In this document: in pieces, positions 9,849-21,414 of the stretch | Layout: the number at the start of each line of letters is the position of its first letter | How positions within the stretch are numbered: the first letter of the stretch is position 1 | Source of the DNA: Rotaria sordida | Lineage: Eukaryota > Rotifera > Eurotatoria > Philodinida > Philodinidae | Assembly (NCBI GenBank): GCA_905250125.1 | Contig: CAJNOL010000071.1 | Location: 124,001-188,000, forward strand | Direction of reading: 5' to 3' | Length of the DNA: 64,000 nucleotides | Made by a program: the position numbers and the translations under genes | The notes under the pieces: model-generated | Database searches by the model: none | The model's input: only the letters and a program-made list of their open reading frames with translations | What the model was told of the DNA's origin: nothing

Positions 9849-12719
9849 AACATATTGTTTGTGTTTTGTAAATATTCAAAACTAAGTTAATGTGACAAAA
9901 GATTAAAAATAAATAAAAAACTTAAAATGAAAAGTCGCAAAGCAATTACACAGACGATTAATGATAATGATATCATTTCCTATCTGTTTATCCATTCTAC
10001 TTATGAAGGAAGTTCTCACGACTGATAAATCACTTTTAAGTCAAGACTATGTACATTGTATAGACTTAAATGAACTATGAATACCTTGAAAAGAGTTCGT
10101 GCTCTTAGCTTACTGCTGCATAGATAATGCAAGTTTACGGTAGTTTTTAAATGAATGCCGTGATTCTTCTCAGTAACATCAGAAAAACTGATTTTCGAAT
10201 TTCAACTTGAAATTGTATACAAAGACAGATTTTAACAAGAATAGTTTATAGTGAATGTTTCACATCTTTTGATTTGGTTCAATCCAGAAATAAGAACATC
10301 ATATCTACCGGTTTATAGGAGCAATATAAACAACACGTTTGCACCATAGCTGTATGTTAACATAGAAATAACGACAAGAGTTGAAATATTTTCAAGAAAC
10401 TATTCTCGTTAAGGTTTGTCTTTATGTAAAATTTCAAATAGATGTTCGAAAATGAGTTTTTTTTCTGATGTTCCCAAGGAGGACTATAACATTCATTTCA
10501 AAAATACCGTGAAAGTGCAGTGGTTCTGCAATAATAAACTAAGGATACGAACATTTTTTAGGGTATTCATAGCTCATTTAGACCTACATAATATATGTAA
10601 CCTCGACTCAAAAATGATTTATCAATTGAGAGAGACGCCCCTCGTTAGTAATACTAATTATAAATGATGATCGTTAAATATCTATTGAATTATGCGATTA
10701 TTCTCTCATAGATTTCTCACCATGGCTCAGTCTACTAATAAAAGAAACTTGATTGAAGTAATTTTATTATTCTTTATTTGTTTTTGCATTTTGATGATTA
10801 TATTGGAAATTTGTCAGATCATATGGGAAATATTGTCTGTAGCAATTGAAGATTTATGTTGACATAATCAATCAATTAGATATCGTATAGTCCGAAAACT
10901 CGAGACACATTTATTCATAATGTCAAGCAAGTTGTCTTCGATATGTTTTATCAATTGCACATGATATTGTCCAAACATCAAGATGAAATTATTAATGAGA
11001 TTAGACAAGCAATCTTCGATATATCTTATTGAGAATTGATTTTCATTCTATGTTTAAAATCTCAAACGTTTTATTCGAGAAATCAAAACGATGGCAATAA
11101 TATTTCTACTTGTCGCTTGTTTTTTTTTATCCTAACGATTCGGTATATTCTGATATTGTGAATGAAGATATGAGAAACATGAGGGTTTTCTTATATTGCA
11201 GAATTCATCATCATCTTATTGACCGCTGTTGCTCTTGTATCGTGATACACTTCTTATGAAGTACGATAATTATACATATACATTTGTTATCATTGAAGTT
11301 CATAAAGTTTTCAAGCAAATATCAAATATCTTGTCGTATTTCATCAATTATTCCTCTTTAAATAAAAGAAATTTTACAGATTTCAAATGATTCTTCATAC
11401 ATATAAGATGTTCATGTGATTCGAACTGAACAAAAGCCATTGATAGGTCCAGTATATAATAGTTGTTCTCTGACCGGCAATCTACTGTCGGTATACCATT
11501 GGTTCTTATGAGTACCATGGTATACTGGCGATATCACGAACAAGCATGCAACATGATTAATTAAATATCTCTATTCGAAAAGTTTTTCATAATTAAAACA
11601 TTTGATAATACTTCTATGTTATTGAACTTTTTTAGTTAGATCAAACAGCATAAAACTTTAGATTTTATAGATTAACATGTACTGAATGAAGTCCTAAAAA
11701 GAAAACTATGAACAACTTGATCCGAGATATTTTATTATAGATGTTTTTAAAAACACACTTAAAGTAATAGTTTTTTATGTATTCATAGAAATAAGTGCTA
11801 TGTCACGAGTATGATCACACTATACAATGCCAACAAATATTTATCAATCAATATTGTCTAAATATTGATTATTATCAATAAGAAAAATTGAATGTAATTC
11901 GAAATAATAATCTTAAGCAACGAAAATAAAAAATGATTCTACAAATCTTTACATAGTATCGAATGATTCTTACACAAAAAAAAAATGTACAGTCGACTAA
12001 ATAAATTTTTTTTGACAAACTTTCATTTTCTTTTTTATATTCTCGAGTATATAAGATTCTCTAAATATAAAAACAAATCTTTCCATTAGTCTATTTCAAA
12101 GAAACAAAATTCTATATCCTATAGAAATTTCAAAACTCATTAAAAACATCTGTTTATCCTCATTTAAGAAAAAAGAAAAGATATACAATGTGAATGAATC
12201 GATGTATATTTGAATAAGTTAGAAAATATGGGCAGAAACAAAAGCAAAAAAAAACCACATGAAAACAATATAACAAAACCAGCAGAAATAGAAAGAAACG
12301 GAAAAGACAAACGAAAAAAAAAGAAAGAAAAAGAACCAGAGTAATGTTGTTCGCAGTGCGAGCATAATATACATTTGACCTAACTACATACAAGAAAACC
12401 GTACATACACAATAAAGAGTAAAAAGATGAAATACATATTTTATGCTACATGTGTCACAACGACAAATTTTCAAATAGCGTCTTCTTCTTCTTCTTCTTC
12501 TTCTTGTTTTCTATATACAACAACAATGCATAAACTTAGATACATGATTATGTTCACTAAGTGTCAAAGAAAGAAGGAGTAATGAAAACAATCACACAAA
12601 CACCAAGGTACATACTAAGAATGTATGTGGTTATACAAATAAATAAATAGGAAAACATAAGTGACAGAAATATACTGAAAGACAGATGAAGAGATCCGAT
12701 CCCTCCTTCTATTTATCTA
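9849..12719. other. Intergenic region between YJU2 and the regnase-like gene (convergent)
   Basis: No conserved gene was seen. Contents: the YJU2 poly(A) signal, a 46-codon small open frame (10722-10862), a GGTATACCAT/ATGGTATACT inverted repeat near 11488-11527, and a TTC/CTT trinucleotide run at about 12480-12505. The longer open frames (10416-10667, 12160-12474 reverse) are low-complexity and not supported. Confidence 0.6.
10722..10862 (+). CDS. Candidate 46-aa single-span membrane microprotein
   Basis: The ATG sits in a near-ideal context (CTCACCATGGCT) and opens 46 codons ending in TGA. The predicted peptide has a short polar N-terminus (MAQSTNKRNLIEV), then a hydrophobic stretch of about 20 residues (ILLFFICFCILMIILE), then a mixed tail. 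It could be a small membrane protein. There is no homology to lean on, no obvious promoter and no conserved neighbour, and AT-rich DNA readily gives Ile/Leu/Phe runs. Treat as a hypothesis. Confidence 0.25.
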   Translation: MAQSTNKRNLIEVILLFFICFCILMIILEICQIIWEILSVAIEDLC

Positions 12720-15700
12720 TTATTGAAATTGAATAAAACCATGTGTTGCTTGTTGATAGGTTGTATTCATATGATTAGATATAGTTGGATCAACAATAGA
12801 TGAATTTTGTTGTTGATTATAATTTGATATTTGATTAACATGTTGTGAAGTATTTGAATATTGATTTTCTGATTCCCAAAGATGACGTACAGCTTGAATT
12901 TTATCAGCTAAACATTGTTGACTATTAACTGAAGAATGATCATATTGATTTTCTTGTTGCTGTTGCTGTTGCTGTTGTTGTTGTTGTTGCGGTTGTGATT
13001 GTTGTTGAGATGATTGAGTTGTCATGGATGGCATCATTGGATTCATAGATGATAAATGTTGATTATGATTATTTATCATATTATTTTGTTGTTGAAAGGA
13101 AAGCATTGATAGAAAGCGAAGAACATTCTTAATAATAATGGAAAACAAAAACAAATTTTTAAATATCAAACAACTGACGGTTTTTTTCGATTTAAATCAC
13201 ATGACATATGTTATACTCTTGAACTTAAGTATCTAAGATCTGCACAAATACAAGTACAAATTGTACTCTGGATAGAATATGACCTACCCCCAAACTTAGA
13301 ATTCCAGAATTTGCCATATTCTAAACAGATATCGAAGTATAGCAAGGGATCGTTCAAATCACATCCATACAATCACAGAGACTAATCTTAATACATCCAA
13401 ATTTGTTTCCTATTCACACAGGTATCGTTTAATAAAAATGAGTGTGATTAGGTTCTGAAATACATCTGTCGCACAAATCACTGCGTATCCTTCTTTACTA
13501 TCATGTACTGGAAGGAAACGCCTAGAATTTGCAGAATTTATACTGTCATATATTTGTAATACAACTATATGACAGTATAAATTGTATTTGTATTTGCGCA
13601 CCTCTGAAGTATCTTTCCATTTCATCGGCACAATTTTTTCTGAATAATTTTAGAAATTTTATTGAAGAAATTTTGCCTTAGAAAGAAAGAAATAAGGGTG
13701 TGAGTGTGAGTATTGGCCTTCTCTACTTTCATACACATCAACGGATTAGACGGCTGGTACTATCGACTTAATGTAAATATTGCCACTTCCAATGCAAATT
13801 TATATGTAATGATTAATGAATTAAAGAAAGGTTATGTGATCAATATGACTACGATGAAATAATTTGACAACAATATGAATAAGCCTTCAGGAAATAAAAA
13901 AATCAACGAATTCTTGATTTAATGAAACGATATGAGAAAGTTTAGTATTTTGTTGCTACTACCTTATGAACTACTTAATTATGTTTGAATTTCTATTATT
14001 ACAGTAACTTTTTCTAATACAAAGTTGTATTTATTTTTCTTTACAAAATACTTCTAAATAAAGTGACGATGAATTTTGAATTGTTGATTTTATTCTGTGA
14101 TATTTACTGTACAAATTGATGCGTTATGAAGATTTCAACAACATCTTAAAAAAGCATCCAAACACGAAATAGAGTCAGAGTCAAATTCAATTCCGTTCCG
14201 TTTTTCTTTCATATCCATAGTAGTGTCCTGCAACCGAATCGAGTATTCGGCAATATGTGACATCTCGACGTTTAAAAATATTTTTAATTTTTCAAACTAC
14301 TTTATATATAAAACTATAAGAATGAAAACTGGCTTGATCATGATTGAGCAATTTATTGTATTTGAGAACAAGTCACAGAAGTAGAAAGTGATATTGTTTT
14401 ACTAAGAAAATTCGTCTAAAGATGATGAAGAATCATATAATGAAGTAATTAAATACACGAAGAAGAAAATAAATTATTAAACAGATGAACATGTATTATC
14501 ATGACTAATAAGCAAACATATATTTAGCAAAATTTATTAGATTTTAGGAGCAGAAAGATACCAAGTATATTCTGAATCACTTGACTTTTTTGTGGAATTT
14601 GAGATGATCTTTATTTTTTTGTTGCTATTTATGGAAGAAACTAAATAATATACTTTTCGATGCAAAGCAAAGATTGAAAACTATACACTGACTGTGAGAG
14701 TATCTATCAGACGTCGATTAGCTCTAGTTCGGATCTGGATGCGAAAAATTGTGCTCACGCAGGACATTAGTCCATAGACTTAGATAAGACATCGTTAGAA
14801 CCTCCAAAATGTAAAAAAAAATTTCGTCTATTCATAAGATATATTTTTTACCTGTTCAAATTGTTGCGGTTGTTGTTGCATAGGAAACATCGGATGATGT
14901 TGTTGTTGTTGTTGTCTAGCCCAATTTTGTTGTTGTTGTTGATGCATAAGCATTGCTGCTGCCATTTGTTGTTGTTGTTGTTGTTGTTCTTCCATCATAC
15001 GTTGAGAATCATTATTTGAAAATAAATTTGTTTGTTGTTGTTGTTGTTGTTGTGGCATTGAATATGTTCGATTAAAAAAATTATGTTGTTGATTTGGTGT
15101 ACCAAACCAACTATAATGTGTTGGAATTTGTGTTTGTCTTGTTGGTTGTTGAATTGGTAAACGTTGATCAATAAATGAAAAATCATTTGATGTTGTTGTT
15201 GGTGATGTTGATGATAAACCATATTCATAAGTAGTACGTGCATCATCAATAAGACTTTGTTCCATCATTGGATAGAATGATATTGGTGAATGTCGATCAT
15301 TATACATATGTATATGATCAGGAACTGATTTTGTATGATTAAATGTTGGTTTAAATGCTAAAAATGAAAAACAAAAAAACAATTTATCAAGAAAAAAGTT
15401 ATTTTTTTTTTAAATTTTAGTTTACTATTATTAACTAATACTGGCATCATAGATGGATTCGATGATTGATGTTGTAATTTTGATTTTTCTAATCTTGCTT
15501 TCATTTGAAGACTTTCAGTAATTGATAATGGATTTTGATATCGACGTTCAATATGAAAATATTTGCATTTTGAACCATATGTACATTTTTTACCATAAGG
15601 ACATAATGGATAATGTGTTTCACAATCATTTCCATCATCACCACTTACAATTGTTACTAATAATGGTTGAAAACTAAATTACATAAAAAGAAATACATTT

Positions 15701-16939
15701 TTTTTTCTTTTTTTTTTTTTTATATAAAAATTAAATATCTTACTTATCATTTTGAAAACGATATCGAATAACTTTTTCTTCAATAATATGTTTATAAATT
15801 GTAAAATCAAGTATAACATCTTTTAATGAAACATTTGTTATTAAATGTCCTTTAGTTTTTTGTGAAAATTTTAACATTTCACTTATATGTGTATATGAAC
15901 CTGGTTTATTTGTTTGTTTTGACATACGATTTGTATAAACAAGCATATTTTTACGTTCTAAATCACGTAATGATTTTGATTCTGAAAAATTTTGATCATG
16001 TCGATGATGTTTTAATGAATATGGTAATGCAACAAATACTTTTTTATGACCATGTGAATGTAAATATTTTATACAAATTTCAATACCACGCCATGAAAAT
16101 ACATTATTACCAAAACTAAAATAATATAAAATTTATATTAATTTTCAAATAAAATAAAAACAAAACAAAATGTAAAATTCGACCAAAAGTTTTTTACATC
16201 TTTTTATAACATGGTTAGGTAGAGCTCGATGAACTGAGTAAGAATAAACCTTTTGATAGAAAAAAATTCAAGTTCATGAAAAACTAAGTCTATGAGACTA
16301 ATTTTAAAATGAGTCTCATAGACTCACTTTCTCATGGTAAACCTAAACATATCATTCAGAAGTATCGAAAAGAAAACTCGATTGTTTTTTTACTAAGAAA
16401 CTTTCGGAAAAAAAATATCCCTCGAATTTTATACGTTAGAAGGTTTTGATTTTTTACCTATAAGCAAGATCAGCACCGTCAATAATATAAACATCATGTG
16501 GAATAGGTATTGTTGTTTCTGAACAATTTGAATTTATTGATGATGATGAATCAATATCTGTTTTTTGATTATTTATTGTTGGTGAAGAACTTTTACTTGA
16601 TGGACTATTATTATTATTATTATTATTAATAATTGATGTTAAATTTGAATTACTATTAACTTCAGCTGTACGTACAATTGTTTCAATAAATTTGGACATA
16701 TCATCACCATCATTTTGTTGTTGTATAACACTTTTAATTAATTCATAATCATAACCCATTGAAAGACCTTTATTAATTTTTAAAGCTAATGCTGGATCAT
16801 CATCACTACCACAACCTGAATCAATTTCATGTTGACTATTGACTGGTTTTAATGATGTTGGTGGTGATGATGAACATGAACTTGATGGTGATTCAATTTG
16901 TAGATCAAAAAATGATGATTGATCATTAGTTGTTGCCAT
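12720..16939 (-). CDS. Regnase-like (ZC3H12 family) PIN + CCCH protein, predicted catalytically defective
   Basis: Exons in coding order are 16939-16458, 16115-15744, 15673-15426, 15357-14852 and 13127-12720, giving 671 residues. Residues 52-93 resemble the UBA-like N-terminal domain of regnases. The PIN domain begins at YIIDGADLAY (151-160) and continues through NNVFSWRGIEI and LRDLERKNMLVYTNR. A C-x5-C-x5-C-x3-H zinc finger, CPYGKKCTYGSKCKYFH, is at 309-325. The rest is Gln/Asn/Ser-rich with long Gln runs. Regnases cut stem-loops in inflammatory and other mRNAs in the cytoplasm. Here only the first catalytic acid (D154) is clear; the family Asp-Asp pair aligns with T236-H237 and the later Asp with V256. 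DSGCGS at 40-45 is a canonical beta-TrCP phosphodegron. The acceptor of the last exon, after a 1.7-kb intron, is the least certain border. Confidence 0.85.
13535..13583. repeat. Perfect 18-bp inverted repeat in the last regnase-like intron
   Basis: AATTTATACTGTCATATA at 13535-13552 is perfectly complementary to TATATGACAGTATAAATT at 13566-13583, with a 13-base loop. It is a short hairpin of unknown role. Confidence 0.85.
16287..16324. repeat. Perfect 13-bp inverted repeat in the first regnase-like intron
   Basis: AGTCTATGAGACT at 16287-16299 and AGTCTCATAGACT at 16312-16324 are exact complements around a 12-base AT-rich loop. Confidence 0.85.
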
Positions 16940-19083
16940 TGATTTATTTTTTTTTTAAACACAAACAAAAACAATAAAAAACAACAAAACAATTGATTGA
17001 AAAATAAAAACAAGAAAAATTAACACAAAACAAAGAACCAGTTTCGATGATGGAAATTGATGTCAATTTTAAAACTAAAAAGACTAGGAAAATGTCATTG
17101 AAAAATCTACAATAGAAATAATAAAATTCGAAAGAGAAATTACAGGTAAATATACAAAGGTAATTATGAATAATATAATTGTACGTAGTCTTTCATGCGA
17201 ACCCTAACGGAAAGAGAGAAAAATACTACTGACTGCCTCTTACTGATGAGCTGATTTGATTGAACATGTCGAGCGGACGAAGTATGCGGGCATATATATG
17301 CATGTATACCGGTTACCCATTATGGATGCCCCTTTTCGCTAGCGCTTTATAAAGGGTAATCAGCTGTTTTGTCGTTTCTTTTCCATTTTTTTTCTCTCTC
17401 TCTTACCCACATATGATCTTCCATATGATTCGATCTGCTGTGGTTGTCGTCGACGACGCACACACACACACACACACACGCAGCATAAAGCATACACGAG
17501 GTACGGGGCGCACAAATGAAGGGGCAAATAAAAGAGAGAGAGAGAGAGAGAGAGAAGAAAAATTGGGATTGATGAAAAAAAGAAAAGAAGTAACAAGAAG
17601 GGCTAGTGTTGGTCTTGTCTGAAAGATTTTTACAATATTTATATGACACAAAAAAAAAATAATAATCAAAATATTGAAATACTATTTTTATATTTTATAA
17701 AATCTGAATGTATTAAATAATGTAAAAAGATCTTAAATAATCATAGGAATTAAGTGAATTTTTCGAAAATAAACTCAAAATTCTTTGTAACAAAAAAAAA
17801 AAGAAGAAGACAAATTTGAATTAATTAGATTGTTTTAGTTTTATTTTGAACAGATATAAAAAAATATCTGTAATTAGATTCTCATCGATCACAACTATCG
17901 AAACAACAACAGGACAAATGATGTGTTGTACGAATAAGCATATATAAGTATACTTGTTTGTCGTCCACAAATTATAAAGAAACGACAATACGCACCACCC
18001 CCACTCATAATCATTCGACAGAGGACTCTTCGAATATGTTCAATAGTTTTATTTTAACTTTCATATTATGTTTAATTATAATAAAGAAAACAAATTCTAT
18101 TTAGAATTTCCTATTTATGACTATTAGAGACAGAGTACGTTCGTGTCCGGATTCATCAATTGATTATCATTTCTTCATGTTTCTTTTCGTTCGTAATGAA
18201 TGTCGTTTTTTTTCTATGATAAAGAAAAATACAAACATTTTTTTTTTCCCTGAGATCAACTAAATTTTTTGTATACGATAAATAAAAGAGATTGTTTCTT
18301 CTCTTTTTTTGAAAGTGATATTACCGACTGTGAAATCCTTTTAAAATTACTTGTCAATTAAGAAAGTGTTCTTTTAATGAGAAATGAATGCAAATCGTTT
18401 ATCTTCATTATAGAAATATAATCAATCATATAATGAAATAGTACGATGAAACTAATAGATCAATTATAAAGATTTCGAACATTGTGAATAGAATCATTAA
18501 AATATAAAAGAATTATTTACATAAAAATTTTACATTTATATTATTTGTTTTTCATAGAAGATTAAAAGTAATTTATATTTCTAAACAAATATTTTTTATT
18601 TTATTTTATTTTTTGTTATTGATTATCAAATTTCAAAAACCAAAACAAAAAGAAACTTTAAACATGAAATTCGTACATGTTCTGAAAAAGAAAAGCAAAA
18701 AAAGAAAAATAAAATTGTTCTATATCACATAGTGACATCTATTGATTGCACTTTTTAATTATTTAATAAAATAAATATAAAATTAGTCATAATTTTAATA
18801 AAAATCTTTTTAATAAATTTCAAATAAATATTTCTAAAGAATCAACGTCAATAAAGTGGATTCATTATAAAAAACTTTTTTCCACTAAAATCCATTAAAA
18901 ACCTATTTATTGATCTTGTTTGTTTGGATTCATTTCGGAGGGGAAAGAATTCATTTCGTTTTCTTCTTATCATTAATTTAACTATAGAGAGAATACAAAA
19001 AAAAAATAAATAAAAAAAAAGATTGTTTTTGTTTTTCTTCAGATCGAAGATCATTTATTTAAATATAATTTTCAAGTCTCATC
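16940..19083. other. Shared 5' region of the divergent regnase-like and RPL3 genes, with microsatellites
   Basis: About 2.1 kb. It carries a (CA)n tract at 17459-17479 and an (AG)n tract at 17533-17554. A TATAAA-type element in a palindromic CTTTATAAAG sits near 17344-17353, some 400 bases upstream of the regnase-like ATG. No further gene was seen; the overlapping open frames at 17347-17669 are microsatellite readings. Confidence 0.6.
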
Positions 19084-21188
19084 ATGAGTCATCGAAAATT
19101 TGAACATCCACGTCATGGAAATCTTGGCTTTTTGCCTAAAAAACGAGCTCGTCGTCATCGTGGAAAAGTAAAATCATTTCCAAAAGATGATCCAAAAAAA
19201 CCTGTTCATCTTACTGCTTTTCTTGGTTACAAAGCAGGTATGTTCACACAAACTTTTAATTTGATATAAAATTTTAATTTCTTATATTTAGGTATGACTC
19301 ATATTGTTCGTGAAGTTGATCGACCTGCTTCAAGTAAGTTGTTTAAAAAAATAAAACATATTGTTTTTTAAAATTAATAAAAATTTTTGTCTTTCTTTTT
19401 TTTTTTCAATAGAATTAAATAAAAAAGAAACGGTTGAAGCTGTAACAATTATTGAAACACCACCTATGATTGTTGTTGGCGTTGTTGGATATATTGTAAC
19501 ACCACGTGGTCTTCGTGCATATAAAACAATTTATGCTCAACATTTAAATGAAGAATGTCGTCGTCGTTTTTATAAAAATTGGTATGCATCAAAACGAAAA
19601 GCATTTACAAAATATTCAAAAAAATGGGATGATGAATCTGGTAAAAAAGTTATTGAAAATGATTTTAAACAAATGGCTAAATATTGTAAGGTTATACGTG
19701 TATTAGCACATACACAAGTTAAATTATTACGTAAACGACAAAAAAAAGCACATATTATGGAAATACAATTAAATGGTGGTACAGTTGAACAAAAAGTTAC
19801 ATTTGCACGTGAACATTTAGAAAAACAAATACCAGTTAGTCAAGTTTTTTCAAAAGATGAAATGATTGATACAATATCTGTAACAAAAGGTCGTGGTTTT
19901 AAAGGTGTTACATCACGTTGGCATACAAGAAAATTACCACGTAAAACACATAAAGGTTTAAGAAAAGTAGCTTGTATTGGTGCATGGCATCCAGCACATG
20001 TATCACGTGCAGTTGCTCGTGCTGGTCAAAAAGGTTATCATCATCGTACAGAAATTAATAAGAAAATCTATCGTATTGGTGAAGCTATACAAGTTAAAGA
20101 TGGTAAAACAGTTAAAAATACAGGTTCAACTGAACATGATCCAACAGAAAAAACAATTAATCCTATGGTAAGTAGATTACAAGTCATTTTAACCATGCAA
20201 AAAAAAAAAAAAAGAACTGGAGTTTAAATATCTCTCTCAACCATAGATTGACCACAAATGTACTGATGATAAACGAGTGCTCATAGTTCATATCCAAATT
20301 TTCTCTTTCGGAAGAGCGAATTTGCGAGTACAGATACATAGTATATGATACAATAATCATAAATTTCGGGAGAGGTGCAGTATTCCTCGGCTCCTACCTT
20401 GAATAAAACACTGACTATTGGGTAGATGTAGGTAAAGATAAAGTATTCACCTACGGTCCTTTTCTTTCCTGTACGACTGACTATACTCGAATTCGATCTG
20501 TATGTATGCTTATTTAATTTCCTTTCTTCTAGCATCATTTAACATATTCTTTATTTCTTATTTTCTATTGAAGACACTCACTCATACCCGGTATTGTTTT
20601 TCTTTTACTGCCTATGAGAGGACAGAGACTTTTTTTTGGTTACAGCCAATAGCAATATTTCAAACGGGTTCTTCCCTCATGGATATGAACATTTATTTAT
20701 CATCAACGAAAAAAGAAACATCACACCATTTCGTCAATCGATGGTGAAGATATTTAATATTTTATCGTACGGTTAATTACATTTTGCCCCCCCCCCCCAT
20801 CCAATATCTATAATTATTATATTCTCAGCTTCAGGTGTGATTGTATATTTCTTTTTTTTTTCGTAATAAGAAAAAAAACAGATATTTAAATAATGTGTTA
20901 ATATTGCATTCATTTTTTTTTCTATTTAGGGTGGCTTTCCACATTATGGTGAAGTACGACAAGATTTCATCATGATTAAAGGTTGTTGTATTGGTCCAAA
21001 GAAACGACCTATTACATTACGTAAATCACTTATTCTCAATCCAAAACGTTCACATCGAGAACAAATTGAATTACGTTTTATTGATACATCATCGAAATTT
21101 GGACATGGTCGATTTCAAACTCATGAAGAAAAACGTATATTTATGGGTCCACTTAAAAAACATCGTCTTCAAGAAGAACAACAACAAG

Positions 21189-21220
<32 letters not shown>

Positions 21221-21241
21221 GCACGTCCTCAATCGGCTTAG
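19084..21241 (+). CDS. RPL3: Ribosomal protein uL3 (RPL3)
   Basis: Exons 19084-19237, 19292-19333, 19413-20167 and 20930-21241 encode 420 residues; the human protein has 403. Hallmarks are [20 protein letters not shown] at the start, [20 protein letters not shown], the central W-finger segment ([20 protein letters not shown]), GAWHPAHV with its conserved (in yeast methylated) His, and KFGHGRFQT near the end. RPL3 lines the peptidyl-transferase centre of the large subunit. The 42-base second exon is unusually small. The last about 20 residues ([20 protein letters not shown]) are a Thr/Gln extension that the family normally lacks. The third intron (20168-20929) is long and has a run of 12 C. 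Poly(A) signal AATAAA is at 21316-21321, only 94 bases before the DMXL start. Confidence 0.98.
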
Positions 21242-21414
21242 ATTTGTTGTTTTGTTTTTTTTTCTTTCATTTTATCCTGCTTTGTTGTTTTGCAAAATCG
21301 TACATACATAAGAATAATAAAATTTAAAAAAAACGGCAGGAAAAATCAAAAGAAAAGTGCCGATTTTGAAAAACTAAAAATAACAAAAAATCAATTTGTT
21401 TAACTTTAGATGAT

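Noticed and set aside
17347-17669. Several overlapping open frames on both strands
   Set aside because: They translate CA/GA microsatellites and poly-T into Cys/Val/Ser runs, with no family features.
20168-20929. snoRNA in the long RPL3 intron (RPL3 hosts snoRNAs in vertebrates)
   Set aside because: A TGATGA-like C box occurs near 20263, but no D box lies within a normal distance and no terminal stem was found.
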